Positions 1 through 8,428 of a DNA stretch of 28,166 bases are shown here, piece by piece. Source of the DNA: M269 sp964625615 (GTDB lineage Bacteria > Pseudomonadota > Gammaproteobacteria > Enterobacterales > Alteromonadaceae); assembly GCA_964625615.1 (NCBI GenBank), contig CAZVDU010000038.1, forward strand, positions 1 to 28,166, read 5' to 3'. Each line of letters starts with the position of its first letter. Position 1 is the stretch's first letter. Under the pieces are notes generated by a model. The model saw only the letters and a program-made list of their open reading frames with translations, was not told where the DNA came from and did no database searches. The position numbers and the translations under genes are program-made.

Positions 1-62
1 AAATTGTCTTCGACTATAGTGTCGGATTCAATTTCTACAACAACGGTTTTGACTTTACCCAT
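1..62 (-). CDS. rpoS: N-terminus of a gene cut by the window start, probably rpoS
   Basis: Only 20 codons are visible, starting at ATG 62 and running off the left edge. The start is real: AGGAG lies 8 bases upstream. The visible peptide begins MGKVKTVVVEIESDTIVED, an acidic stretch without a diagnostic domain. The call as the stationary-phase sigma factor RpoS rests on position: rpoS directly follows nlpD on the same strand in most gammaproteobacteria, and RpoS proteins have a variable acidic N-terminus. In E. coli the main rpoS promoter lies inside nlpD, so part of the nlpD gene here may act as its promoter region. Another small gene is possible. Confidence 0.5.
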   Translation of the reverse strand, partial: MGKVKTVVVEIESDTIVEDN

Positions 63-135
63 AACAGCATCTCCTGATTGGGTGTTTCTATTACATTTAT
101 AAATAAATGCCGTTTTTTGTAGTTATTTATTGTTA

Positions 136-996
136 TTATTTGGGGGGTAAATGCCGCAAGGGGTCAACTGACTTGCCTTTGTAACGAATCTCAAAATGAA
201 GTTTGGTTCGTTGTGTGCCGCTATTGCCCATTCGAGCTATTAATTGCCCTGTTTGAACTCGCTGTTGCTCCTTTACAAGGATTTCATCATTGTGTGCATA
301 TGCACTTAGATAGTCTTCGTTATGTTTAACAATCACTAGATTGCCGTAACCACGCAAAGCATTGCCTGTGTATACCACTTTGCCATCTGCTGTCGCTAAT
401 ATGGGCGAACCAAGCTTATCGGCCAAATCAATGCCTTTGTTCCCTTTTTCCGTTAGGGAAAAACGACTAATAACGTTACCAGAGCTTGGCCATTGCCAAT
501 TAATGGTTCCGTTAGAACCAATGTTGTTGTTTTGAACAACATTCGTACTATCACCATACGCCTGCTTTTTTGGAGGGTCAACAGCTATATACGTTTTTGT
601 TCTATTTGATTCACTTTTTTGTGTCTTTTGATATTTTTTTGGCGGTTTAGGCCGTGGAGTGTCGGTTTTTTGTCGCGACTCGGCCAGCAACAGTTTCTGG
701 TTTGGGTATATACGGTAAGGGGCAGAGATGTTATTTATTCGGGCTAACGTCTTAAAGTCTTTATTAGCATACCAGGCAATGGAGAATAGCGTATCACCCT
801 TAGCGACAACGTAAGTATTACCAATATTTGAGTTGACTTTGGATTTTTTTAGGGTTTTACCTGCGCCAATATCGACAACCGGTGCCGGCGTTGTTCGGCT
901 TGAGCATGACCCCAGCAAAGCAACCATAATAAGCACGATGATAGTTTGATAGACTTTGTTTGTTTTCAATATCAAAACAACCTTGTAGCAGATCAT
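136..996 (-). CDS. nlpD: NlpD-type lipoprotein, LysM + degenerate LytM (M23), amidase activator
   Basis: 286 residues. A hydrophobic segment ends in the lipobox LLGSC (Cys31), so this is an outer-membrane-type lipoprotein. A LysM peptidoglycan-binding domain follows (about 62-105, from YVVAKGDTLFSIAWYAN), then a low-complexity Pro/Lys/Thr linker, then an M23/LytM domain (about 185-280). Two zinc-ligand positions are lost. The His before GIDLAD is Asn/Lys, and the usual HLHFE is KLHFE. This matches NlpD/EnvC-type proteins, which do not cut peptidoglycan but activate amidases such as AmiC during daughter-cell separation. The first ATG has no Shine-Dalgarno; an AAGG just inside the frame precedes TTG codons at residues 8 and 10, so the true start may be a few codons later. 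It ends 73 bases before the presumed rpoS. Confidence 0.93.
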   Translation of the reverse strand: MICYKVVLILKTNKVYQTIIVLIMVALLGSCSSRTTPAPVVDIGAGKTLKKSKVNSNIGNTYVVAKGDTLFSIAWYANKDFKTLARINNISAPYRIYPNQKLLLAESRQKTDTPRPKPPKKYQKTQKSESNRTKTYIAVDPPKKQAYGDSTNVVQNNNIGSNGTINWQWPSSGNVISRFSLTEKGNKGIDLADKLGSPILATADGKVVYTGNALRGYGNLVIVKHNEDYLSAYAHNDEILVKEQQRVQTGQLIARMGNSGTQRTKLHFEIRYKGKSVDPLRHLPPK

Positions 997-1008
997 AGGT
1001 CACATGTT

Positions 1009-1947
1009 CTAATGTTTCCCTAATTTCTCCATTAGCACCACAATAGCAATACCTAATACTACTAAACTCGTCGACAAAACGAAATAAGCTGGCTGCTGAG
1101 TCATTGTTTCAAAAGTTTGCGGTAAAACGTTTTCAGAAACAAGGATAATGCGCTTTCCATGGCTGTCGATAGTTGTTTCAAGTGCTATCTTCCAAGGCCA
1201 GACTTTGTTAAGCGAGCCTAGTAAGAAACCGCTTAGAAGAGCCAAGGTTATGGTTTTATGCTTAGAGAACATCCAGTTTAATGCATGAGAAAAACTGAGG
1301 AGCCCTGTTATACACCCACTGGCAAAAACAAGTACGATGGGTAAATTCACGTCTTTTAATGCTTGTAGTACAGGGCTATACATACCCATTAGAAGCAAGA
1401 TAAAACTACCAGAAATTCCGGGCAGTATCATGGCGCAAATAGCGATAGCGCCTGCAAAGAAAAACATCATGTAAGTTGCGTCAACTGCACTAGGAACTAG
1501 GGTCGTAATGAGGTAGGCACTTAGTGTCCCTATAATAAAGAAAAGGTAAGTCGGTAACTTCCAGTGATCGATATGTTTAGATACAGACCATATTGTAGCT
1601 AAGATTAACCCAAAAAAGAATGACCATAATTGAACAGGGTATTCATCTAACCAAAATAAGACTACTTGAGCAATGGTTAAGCCACTCAATACTATGCCCA
1701 AAAGAAGGGTAAGTAAAAAAGAACCGTTTATATGTTGCCACGCTGACTTAATACCGCTTCTAAATAAAATGGATAAAGCTGTTGGGCCGCATTGTTTAAG
1801 CGAATATATGAGTTCTTCATAGATGCCTGTCATAAACGCAATGCTGCCTCCAGATACACCGGGCACTGTATCTGCTGCTCCCATCATCATTCCTTTGACG
1901 AAAAGCACGGCACTTTGGCTTGTTGTTCTCTTTTGAGCCGGCTTCAT
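1009..1947 (-). CDS. DUF368 polytopic membrane protein, PopT-type undecaprenyl-phosphate transporter
   Basis: 312 residues from ATG 1947. An in-frame start at 1995 would overlap pcm by 47 bases and begins with a non-family sequence, so the start one base after the pcm stop codon is preferred. About eight to ten hydrophobic segments are visible. Two copies of the family signature occur, PGVSGGS near residue 29 and PGISGS near 176, indicating an internal duplication. DUF368 proteins (PopT) have been shown in other bacteria to recycle the C55-phosphate lipid carrier across the inner membrane for cell-wall synthesis. The gene lies between pcm and nlpD in the same operon, 12 bases before nlpD. Family identity is clear; the transport role is inferred from the family. 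Confidence 0.9.
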   Translation of the reverse strand: MKPAQKRTTSQSAVLFVKGMMMGAADTVPGVSGGSIAFMTGIYEELIYSLKQCGPTALSILFRSGIKSAWQHINGSFLLTLLLGIVLSGLTIAQVVLFWLDEYPVQLWSFFFGLILATIWSVSKHIDHWKLPTYLFFIIGTLSAYLITTLVPSAVDATYMMFFFAGAIAICAMILPGISGSFILLLMGMYSPVLQALKDVNLPIVLVFASGCITGLLSFSHALNWMFSKHKTITLALLSGFLLGSLNKVWPWKIALETTIDSHGKRIILVSENVLPQTFETMTQQPAYFVLSTSLVVLGIAIVVLMEKLGKH

Positions 1948-1948
1948 A

Positions 1949-2599
1949 CTAAATGATCTCGCCGGGAACGAGAGGAACAAAGCGCACCGCCTCAATAACT
2001 TCTTGAGAGAAGGTTTCTTCAGCTCTCTCTATCAGCAAGAGCTGTTGGTCTTGTTCACCCACTGGAATAATTAACCTGGCGTTTTCAGCAAGTTGCTGCT
2101 TGAGCATTTCGGGTACCTGGCTGGCTGCAGCAGTAACGATGATGGCATCAAAAGGCCCTTTACTTTGCCACCCCTGCCAACCATCACCATGCTTCATTGA
2201 AGTATTGTGCAAATCTAACAATCTCATCTTACGCTTAGCTTGAAACTGTAAAGCTTTGATTCTTTCGACAGAATAGACTTTAGGAAATAGCTGAGCGAGG
2301 ATCGCTGTTTGGTAACCAGACCCCGTGCCAATCTCTAATATGGACTGAATATGGCCGCTTTTTTCTAACAGTAGCTCTGTCATCTTAGCCACAATATAGG
2401 GTTGAGAGATAGTTTGTCCTTGTCCTATAGGTAAAGCCGTATTTTCATAAGCTTTGTGCTTAAGGGCTTCCGGCATGAACAATTCTCGCGGTGTGCTTGC
2501 AATGGCTTGCAATACTTTCGTGTTCTTTATGCCTTCTTGATGGAGAATATTAGCTAAATGTTCTCCTTTTCTTGTTACTCTAATCATCGACTGCATCAT
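1949..2599 (-). CDS. pcm: Protein-L-isoaspartate O-methyltransferase
   Basis: 216 residues. SAM-dependent repair enzyme that methylates isoaspartyl residues in aged proteins. It shows the family stretch LPIGQGQTISQPYIVAKMTE (about 56-75), the SAM-binding motif I LEIGTGSGYQTAILA (about 89-103), the HGDGWQGW and FDAIIVTAA segments, and the C-terminal EAVRFVPLVPGE motif. Length is close to the E. coli enzyme (208). Three in-frame ATGs (2599, 2596, 2587) compete and none has a good Shine-Dalgarno. The gene begins 3 bases after the surE stop, so it is probably translated by coupling. The surE-pcm pairing is conserved in Proteobacteria. Confidence 0.96.
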   Translation of the reverse strand: MMQSMIRVTRKGEHLANILHQEGIKNTKVLQAIASTPRELFMPEALKHKAYENTALPIGQGQTISQPYIVAKMTELLLEKSGHIQSILEIGTGSGYQTAILAQLFPKVYSVERIKALQFQAKRKMRLLDLHNTSMKHGDGWQGWQSKGPFDAIIVTAAASQVPEMLKQQLAENARLIIPVGEQDQQLLLIERAEETFSQEVIEAVRFVPLVPGEII

Positions 2600-2602
2600 T
2601 GT

Positions 2603-3352
2603 TTATAGTTTTTCTATCCATTGTTTCATATCGTCTAAACTTTGATAAGCCGTCATATCGACGGTTATTGGAGTAACTGAGCAGTAGCCCTGGGCAACCG
2701 CATGAAAATCAGTACCTGGCCCTGCATCTTGTTCTTCACCTATACCGCCATACCAATAGATATCGCGATTGAATGGATCCTTTGTTTTTATCATAGACTC
2801 GGCTCTATGGCGTCGACCTTGTCGTGTGACTTTAATACCTTTAAGTTGATCATAAGGTAAATCGGGTACGTTAATGTTGAGTATTTGATCTGCGGGTAAA
2901 GGGTGATCTGCTAAATGTTGAATAATCTCAACGGTCACTCTTGCTGCGGTTGAAAAATATTCCCCTTTTTTATCAGCAAGTGAGACAGCGATAGCAGGCA
3001 ACCCCATATAGCGTCCTTCAGTTGCCGCAGCAACTGTGCCCGAATATATAACATCATCACCTAAATTAGAGCCGTGATTGATACCTGAGACGACAAGCTG
3101 AGGATCGTCTTCTAAAAAGCTGTTAATACCAAGGTGAACACAATCGGATGGTGTTCCATTAACTGAATAAAACCCCGTCGGCATTTCCTGCATGCGCAGC
3201 GGCTGATGCAACGAGAGTGCATTACTAGCACCGCTGCAATTGCGATCAGGTGCGATTACGGTAACATCATGTTGCTTCTCTGTTATTGCTGAATGTAAGC
3301 ATGCTAAGCCTTCTGCGTGAACACCGTCATCATTACTCAATAATATCTTCAT
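2603..3352 (-). CDS. surE: 5'-nucleotidase SurE (stationary-phase survival protein)
   Basis: 249 residues, the usual length for bacterial SurE. It is a metal-dependent nucleoside monophosphate phosphatase of the cytoplasm. The N-terminal metal site LLSNDDGVHAEG (residues 4-15, Asp8/Asp9), the SNALSLHQPLR region, VNGTPSDCV, and the metal-binding SGINHGSNLGDDVIYSGT block (about 89-106) are all present. The start overlaps the truD stop in an ATGA arrangement (4 bases), which indicates translational coupling inside the operon. Confidence 0.97.
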   Translation of the reverse strand: MKILLSNDDGVHAEGLACLHSAITEKQHDVTVIAPDRNCSGASNALSLHQPLRMQEMPTGFYSVNGTPSDCVHLGINSFLEDDPQLVVSGINHGSNLGDDVIYSGTVAAATEGRYMGLPAIAVSLADKKGEYFSTAARVTVEIIQHLADHPLPADQILNINVPDLPYDQLKGIKVTRQGRRHRAESMIKTKDPFNRDIYWYGGIGEEQDAGPGTDFHAVAQGYCSVTPITVDMTAYQSLDDMKQWIEKL

Positions 3353-4407
3353 TGTAGGGTTCTCTCAGGCTCATGGTAATCGATTAATTCGCGAAGAATG
3401 GACGTTGCAAAACAGCCGGTGGGTAATTCAAACTGCAAGGCCAATTGTCCTTCATCTAACTGCCAATTCATATTATTGGCATATAGGCTTATTGCTCTAC
3501 GCTGTTGTTCTAAGCCTATCTCTTCAAGGGTATGGCACAGGGTACTTTGACTATGCGCAACATCAAGTTCAAACTGCTGAGCGTCGTTTCTACTATCAAG
3601 TTCTCCTTTTCCCCATAAAGGAGCTGATAGTTGTATATCTCTTTTATTGAGACGCTCACCCAGCTCTTTATCTAAGTTGTCGCTGACAAAAAAGCTGTTA
3701 CTACCACTCAGTATCATGGCATCGCCATCAAAAGCTTGTGAAAAGTGTTTTTGAGCGACTCGCTCACTCACCGTATTATTAAAAAGCCATGAGCGTAACG
3801 CCGAAATTGCCAGGTTACGTTTGTTTCGGTTACGCACTGTTTGTCCATCGAGCAGTGTTTGACCTAAGTGTAAATTACTGTTGTTATTCCCAAAACGTTG
3901 TGGACCAAAATAATTAGGGACGCCACCCTCTTTTACTTGTTCTAAACGTTGCATCAAGTCGTTAGCAGGTTTTAAGTGGCGTATCAAAATCGTAAACTTA
4001 TTACTCTTTAGGTTGCCTGTTTTCAGTTTTTTATTATGCCTAATGTGACGTAAAATCTTGGCGCCTTCTAAACTAAACTGATTAAAGTCAGGATCTGTTT
4101 TTCCTGGTATATGTAAACCGAACCATTGGCGTGTTAGTGCATACTTGTCCTTACGTCCAGCATAGCTAACCTGACGTAACGGAAGATTAAATTGCTTAGC
4201 CAGCTGCTCGCCGACATAGGCGGTATTCAGGTTCTGTTTTTCTAACCAGACATATATATGTTCACCGTTGCCCGTCAATTCGTAGCCTAAGACTTCCTCG
4301 ACCTGAAAGTCTTCCGCAGCCGTTTTGAATGCGCCTCTCGATTGAGGTTTGCCATAAAGGTAATGCCAATCACATAGAGGGAATGAGTGCTTGTTTTCTT
4401 GAGTCAA
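3349..4407 (-). CDS. truD: tRNA pseudouridine(13) synthase
   Basis: 352 residues. TruD makes pseudouridine at position 13 of tRNA-Glu. The catalytic-Asp motif is visible as VSYAGRKDKYALTRQW (about 79-94), followed by VPNYFGPQRFG and RNKRNLAISALRSWLFN, all matching the E. coli protein. The reading frame has no ATG near the N-terminus. It opens with TTG 4407 (TTG ACT CAA GAA), and a stop codon lies six codons upstream, so a TTG start is forced unless the sequence has an error. The preceding GGTAA is a weak ribosome site. The gene lies 15 bases after ispF and overlaps surE by 4 bases. Confidence 0.95.
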   Translation of the reverse strand: MTQENKHSFPLCDWHYLYGKPQSRGAFKTAAEDFQVEEVLGYELTGNGEHIYVWLEKQNLNTAYVGEQLAKQFNLPLRQVSYAGRKDKYALTRQWFGLHIPGKTDPDFNQFSLEGAKILRHIRHNKKLKTGNLKSNKFTILIRHLKPANDLMQRLEQVKEGGVPNYFGPQRFGNNNSNLHLGQTLLDGQTVRNRNKRNLAISALRSWLFNNTVSERVAQKHFSQAFDGDAMILSGSNSFFVSDNLDKELGERLNKRDIQLSAPLWGKGELDSRNDAQQFELDVAHSQSTLCHTLEEIGLEQQRRAISLYANNMNWQLDEGQLALQFELPTGCFATSILRELIDYHEPERTLQ

Positions 4408-4422
4408 TGTATTACCAATAGA

Positions 4423-4902
4423 TTAAGAGGTTATGAGCACAACGGCATGACAGGCAATGCCTTCTTTACGCCCAGTAAAACCAAGCTTTTCCGTTGTTGT
4501 TGCTTTAACGTTGATATCGTTGGAAGAAGCTTGTAAGTCTTTGGCAATAAGCTTCCTCATGCTATCAATATGAGGTGCCATGCGAGGCGCTTGCGCGATG
4601 ATCGTGCAGTCCAAATTGCCGAGTTTAAAGCCTCCTTGTTGAACTAGCTCGTACACTCTTTTTAATAGCTGCCTGCTATCTGCGTTGGCAAATTGTTGGT
4701 CTGTATCGGGAAAGTGTTTGCCTATATCACCTAACCCCATTGCGCCAAGCAATGCATCACAGATAGCATGCAACAAAACATCGCCGTCTGAATGCGCAAT
4801 TAACCCTTGCTCACAATCGATTTTGACGCCGCCTAAGACAATGGGGCCACTGCCGCCAAACTTGTGAACGTCATAACCATGACCGATTTTCATTTTTATC
4901 AT
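4423..4902 (-). CDS. ispF: 2-C-methyl-D-erythritol 2,4-cyclodiphosphate synthase
   Basis: 159 residues, the standard length. It catalyses cyclisation in the MEP isoprenoid pathway and normally forms a trimer with a zinc ion at each interface. Metal ligands sit in GHGYDVHKF (Asp and His near the N-terminus) and in the LIAHSDGDVLLHA segment. FPDTDQQFANADS and the C-terminal TTTEKLGFTGRKEGIACHAV are family hallmarks. Either ATG 4902 or ATG 4893 (MKIGHGYDVH, matching the E. coli start) could be used; a purine stretch AAAAAGAA precedes both. It acts one step after CDP-ME kinase (IspE, not in this window) and is adjacent to ispD as in E. coli. Confidence 0.97.
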   Translation of the reverse strand: MIKMKIGHGYDVHKFGGSGPIVLGGVKIDCEQGLIAHSDGDVLLHAICDALLGAMGLGDIGKHFPDTDQQFANADSRQLLKRVYELVQQGGFKLGNLDCTIIAQAPRMAPHIDSMRKLIAKDLQASSNDINVKATTTEKLGFTGRKEGIACHAVVLITS

Positions 4903-4955
4903 TTCTTTTTATATAATCTTGGTGGTTTTCGTCAGGAAACGTTGTTGTTGAGTTT

Positions 4956-5666
4956 CTATATTCCTGAACTTATATAGAATTCTGCTAATTTAAGATCATC
5001 AGGTCGTGTCACTTTAATATTACTGTCACTGGATTCAATCAGCATAACTGCGTGACTAGCTTGTTCCATAGCTGACGCTTCGTCGGTAATATCACACTTG
5101 GATTCCAATCCGCTTTTTAACGCATTATATAGCGCTTTGGCGGGGAAAAATTGCGGTGTCAATGCATGCCAAAGGTCATTTCTATCCACCGTTGATTGCA
5201 CACAGGTGCTTTTTGGTTTAGTGCGTTTCATCGTATCCTTTACTGGAGCTGCTAATATCCCGCCTACGTTACCAGAACGTAATAACAACAAACGCGATAT
5301 GTCTTCATGCTTGACGCAAGGCCTTGCCGCATCATGGACTAGCACCCAATCCGACCTATCATGTTGAGTAGACATAACATGGGTCAGTCCAGCTAATACT
5401 GAGTCTGCTCGTTCAATTCCACCATCAACTCTGTTAATCCAAGGTGCCTTAGCTAACGGCGTTGTTTCAAAATAAGTATCTTCTGGACTAAGTACGAGAA
5501 CGACACTTTTTATCAATGGATGTCTGATCAGGTTTTCTAATGTGTGCTCTAGGAGCGTCTTTCCTGCTATTTTCAAGTACTGCTTAGGTTTGTTACTACC
5601 CATACGATTGCCTACACCGGCAGCAGGCACGACAACTGTGTATAAATCTTGGAGTGTATTAGCCAT
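4956..5666 (-). CDS. ispD: 2-C-methyl-D-erythritol 4-phosphate cytidylyltransferase
   Basis: 236 residues. It transfers CMP from CTP to MEP in isoprenoid synthesis. The nucleotide-binding signature VVPAAGVGNRMGSNKPKQYL (about 12-31), the WVLVHDAARPCV block and VKDTMKR are present, and the C-terminal part carries a TDEASAMEQ motif as in the family. ATG 5666 follows the ftsB stop by 17 bases and lacks a strong Shine-Dalgarno, so translation may depend on ftsB. A 53-base spacer separates it from ispF. Confidence 0.97.
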   Translation of the reverse strand: MANTLQDLYTVVVPAAGVGNRMGSNKPKQYLKIAGKTLLEHTLENLIRHPLIKSVVLVLSPEDTYFETTPLAKAPWINRVDGGIERADSVLAGLTHVMSTQHDRSDWVLVHDAARPCVKHEDISRLLLLRSGNVGGILAAPVKDTMKRTKPKSTCVQSTVDRNDLWHALTPQFFPAKALYNALKSGLESKCDITDEASAMEQASHAVMLIESSDSNIKVTRPDDLKLAEFYISSGI

Positions 5667-5683
5667 TTAGGTTATTTAATGTT

Positions 5684-5962
5684 TTATTCGCTGGGTAAAA
5701 TTCTATAAAAGGTTTCGCCTTGCTTAATCAAACCCAATTCGTTGCGGGCTCTCTCTTCAATAGCATCTAGTCCAATTTTCAGATCTTGTATATCCGCTGC
5801 TAATAGGCTGTTTCTCTGTGCAAGATTATTGTTTTGTAAAGTGAGTTCTTCAACTTCGCTTTGTATTAATTTAAGGTCTGGAATACTGTGCTTACCGAAC
5901 CAAAGCCGATATTGCAGCATGCATATCAAGCTAAGCAATAATACGGTAACAACTTTAGCCAT
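5684..5962 (-). CDS. ftsB: Cell division protein FtsB
   Basis: 92 residues from ATG 5962, chosen because GGGGA lies 8 bases upstream and MAKVVTVLLLSLICMLQYRL aligns with the E. coli start; the longer frame to 6001 adds 13 unlikely residues. A single transmembrane segment (about 4-20) is followed by the conserved RLWFGK motif, a coiled coil (about 30-70, with ELTLQNNNLAQRN) and the ALEERARNELG...GETFYR signature (IEERARNELGLIKQGETFYR here). FtsB forms the FtsQBL complex in the inner membrane that controls septal peptidoglycan synthesis. It is the first gene of the ispD-ispF-truD-surE-pcm operon; eno, its usual upstream neighbour in E. coli, is absent. Confidence 0.95.
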   Translation of the reverse strand: MAKVVTVLLLSLICMLQYRLWFGKHSIPDLKLIQSEVEELTLQNNNLAQRNSLLAADIQDLKIGLDAIEERARNELGLIKQGETFYRILPSE

Positions 5963-6040
5963 TAATATTCCCCACACCGCACTGACCCATAACAAGTGCA
6001 CCGAACTAAGTTAGGTAAGGCACCACTACTGACATTATGC

Positions 6041-6069
6041 AAGCCTATTTCACAAAGATAAACAGGCTT
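6041..6069. terminator. Hairpin between ftsB and the TIGR03545 gene
   Basis: Inverted repeat AAGCCTATTT (6041-6050) / AAACAGGCTT (6060-6069) with a 9-base loop; one pair is a G-U wobble depending on strand. It lies just after the stop of the TIGR03545 gene and before ftsB, so it may end or attenuate transcription from upstream. No clear T-run follows on the minus strand, so termination is uncertain. Confidence 0.4.
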
Positions 6070-6083
6070 TATATGGGTATTTC

Positions 6084-7835
6084 CTAAAACTTCAGTTTTT
6101 TCAACAATTTTTCTTTAAGATCGTCTTTTTTCCTATCAACGAGACTGTCGAACTTGGATTTGAGCAGACCATCTAGGTTTTGTAAGTTCCCATCTGCTAA
6201 CTCATCCCAGTTCAATAGCTGTGTTATATTCTTGTCAGTCTTACCAGTAGCGCTAGTAGCTTGTTCGTTAAGCTTATTTTCTAGCTCAGCAAGTTTTGCT
6301 TGTGCTTCGCCACTAATGTTCTGACTAAGTGCATTAACGAGCTTTTTATCTAAGTCTGATTTAAATGAAAAAGAAGGGGCTTTAATGTTACCACTGATAG
6401 TGGTGTCTATACTTAGGTCGGTTAACTCATTGAGGCTTGAGGCGATAACATTCGTCAGCTTATTACTGCCTTTTGCGTTCAATTTAAGGGCGCTGAAGTC
6501 TATATTACCATTTCCATTGATGGCACTTTGTTCGACCGATAGGGAGCCTATCGAGTTGAGTCGCGCTTGAGTTAAGGCAACCGAAAACTTATCTTCTTTA
6601 ACCATATTACTGGGTTGCAGTGAAAGTCCTGCTAGCTTCCATGTCTGGTTCGCTTTAAGACCTATATCGTCAACCCATAAATTGCCATTCACAATAAGGG
6701 TTTGCCACAACTCTGTTTTTTCTGCATCAACAGAGAAGGTGGTTGGCTTGCCGAGTTTGGTATGATCATCGGTGATATTTTGCCATTGGCTGTCGATGCT
6801 GTTTTGTTGCCAACTGATACCAATACTGGCTTTACGGATCAGCAAATCAGGAAGTGGAGTGGCATCAGTAAATTCATACCAACGACCTTTACCTATCGTT
6901 TCTTCTTCCACTTTTTCTTTGTTGTTTTGAAGCATCGGACCTACGACTTCAACTGCGGCCAGGAGTCTTTCACTCCAAACGCGTGCCTGTTCGCCAAAAA
7001 CCATTGCTGTAACATCACTAATAGCTGCTGAATCACCAACAGCCACTCCTTTTAGTCGTTGGTAGTCTTCTCCAGGTGCGGCTTTGAGTGCTGCCACTTT
7101 GGGCGTTAATTCATTTCTTGCTGCGGTCACTGAGTTTCTAAAGTCGGTAAACTTTTGTTTGTCGGCGCGCATTTCAGCTTTAATACCATCAAATTTCTCT
7201 TTGGCTGCCAATAGTTCCGCAGGATTATTATAATCAGTGTCTTTGAGCGCCTCTATTTGTTGCTTATAGTGTTCGAGTTTTTCTTTGTTAGGTAGAGATT
7301 GATATTGTTCTTCTAGTTTTTGCCTATGTTTTGCATAGGCCTCTTCAGCTTCCATAGCAGCTTGCGTTGTTTTAAGAGGCGAGTTTGCGAGAAGCTCATC
7401 GATGTCAGGTAACTCGATCTCTTCGCCATCTAAACCCGTGATAAAGCTTTGCTGTTCATCGGGCTCTCTATAAACCTTGCCCGGGTTCGCACGTTTTTGA
7501 TCAAACTCAATACCAGTGATTTGCAGATGGTTAATCATGACCTTATGCATCAATAAAGGAATGAGTTCAACATCAGCGGCCACTGACTGTGCCTGTACCT
7601 TGTTGTTTGAGGGTGTTGTCGCATCTGTCATCTGAACACTGTTGAATGTGACAGAAAAAGGAGACAAAGTGTGGGTGACTCGACCTATATTAACTTCGGC
7701 ACCAACGGCCTGTCCAAGCCCTTTTTCAGCACCTAATTTAATCCAAGTATCAAGAAAAATTAATGATACTGCGACAAGGACACCCAAGATTAGAGCAAAG
7801 GCTGCAAGTCCTGACCAACGAATATTTTGCTTCAT
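6084..7835 (-). CDS. TIGR03545 family membrane-anchored protein (AsmA-like N-terminus)
   Basis: 583 residues of unknown function. One N-terminal transmembrane helix (about 10-31) anchors a large periplasmic part. The first 120 residues (ranging over VNIGRVTHTLSPFSVTFNSV and ADVELIPLLMHKVMINHLQI) look like the start of AsmA-type proteins. Residues about 155-255 are strongly charged and predicted coiled coil (EEAYAKHRQKLEEQYQSL onwards). The C-terminal half is beta-rich and ends in a Lys-rich tail. Known family fact: TIGR03545 genes occur next to TIGR03546 genes, and that holds here, with only 2 bases between the upstream stop and this ATG. A role in envelope lipid handling would be a guess from the AsmA resemblance. 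Confidence 0.8.
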   Translation of the reverse strand: MKQNIRWSGLAAFALILGVLVAVSLIFLDTWIKLGAEKGLGQAVGAEVNIGRVTHTLSPFSVTFNSVQMTDATTPSNNKVQAQSVAADVELIPLLMHKVMINHLQITGIEFDQKRANPGKVYREPDEQQSFITGLDGEEIELPDIDELLANSPLKTTQAAMEAEEAYAKHRQKLEEQYQSLPNKEKLEHYKQQIEALKDTDYNNPAELLAAKEKFDGIKAEMRADKQKFTDFRNSVTAARNELTPKVAALKAAPGEDYQRLKGVAVGDSAAISDVTAMVFGEQARVWSERLLAAVEVVGPMLQNNKEKVEEETIGKGRWYEFTDATPLPDLLIRKASIGISWQQNSIDSQWQNITDDHTKLGKPTTFSVDAEKTELWQTLIVNGNLWVDDIGLKANQTWKLAGLSLQPSNMVKEDKFSVALTQARLNSIGSLSVEQSAINGNGNIDFSALKLNAKGSNKLTNVIASSLNELTDLSIDTTISGNIKAPSFSFKSDLDKKLVNALSQNISGEAQAKLAELENKLNEQATSATGKTDKNITQLLNWDELADGNLQNLDGLLKSKFDSLVDRKKDDLKEKLLKKLKF

Positions 7836-7837
7836 CG

Positions 7838-8341
7838 TTAGCTGCCCATATTCTGATACAGCTGGTATAGGTTACTGCCTTTGAGTGCCTCTACGATTTT
7901 CAGCTTATTAATCCAGGCCATCAATTTTTCTCGGTACTGAATGACAACTACCCGACTCCCCAGTAATACAGGAATTGATAACAGCAACCCTAAACCTAAT
8001 CCGCCCATTGTTTGGCTATGGTAAAACTGGCTTAGTTGACCGATGGAGGTATTGTATAACGTCACCCACAGAGGTGTTAATCCTTCACTTGTTAGCAAGC
8101 TGTCACCGACCATCAATATGAGTGGGTTAAGAAGCAATGAAATAGCACTAAACAAGCAAGTAGAAACGATAAAGCTAGCGATATTGACCCTGAAGAATAA
8201 AACGAGTAGCAGTATGATGATGTTATGTAACCGTAATAAAGGGGTAAAACCAACAATCATACCTAATGTAAGGGCGATAGCTATCTGCCAGGGGCTAGAC
8301 TCTGAGTTGAGTGCTTTAAGAAATTTAACAAGCAGATGCAT
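7838..8341 (-). CDS. TIGR03546 family membrane protein (DUF2062-like)
   Basis: 167 residues with several hydrophobic segments (about 18-36, 38-75, 115-132). The N-terminal SSPWQIAIALTLGMIVGFTP and LHNIIILLLVLFFRVNIASF pattern is typical of DUF2062/TIGR03546 proteins. ATG 8341 has GGAGA 5 bases upstream. It is the invariant partner of the TIGR03545 gene that follows immediately, so the two probably form one inner-membrane complex. Function unknown. Confidence 0.8.
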   Translation of the reverse strand: MHLLVKFLKALNSESSPWQIAIALTLGMIVGFTPLLRLHNIIILLLVLFFRVNIASFIVSTCLFSAISLLLNPLILMVGDSLLTSEGLTPLWVTLYNTSIGQLSQFYHSQTMGGLGLGLLLSIPVLLGSRVVVIQYREKLMAWINKLKIVEALKGSNLYQLYQNMGS

Positions 8342-8428
8342 GTATTCTCCATTGGCTTATTAATAGGAAATCGGGATTGCATTACTTCGCTGCAAAAGTA
8401 TACTGTAAAGTTCAACAGGCTCTAGTAT

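Noticed and set aside
136..450. NlpD LytM domain as an active endopeptidase
   Set aside because: Two of the zinc-binding His positions are replaced, as in amidase activators.
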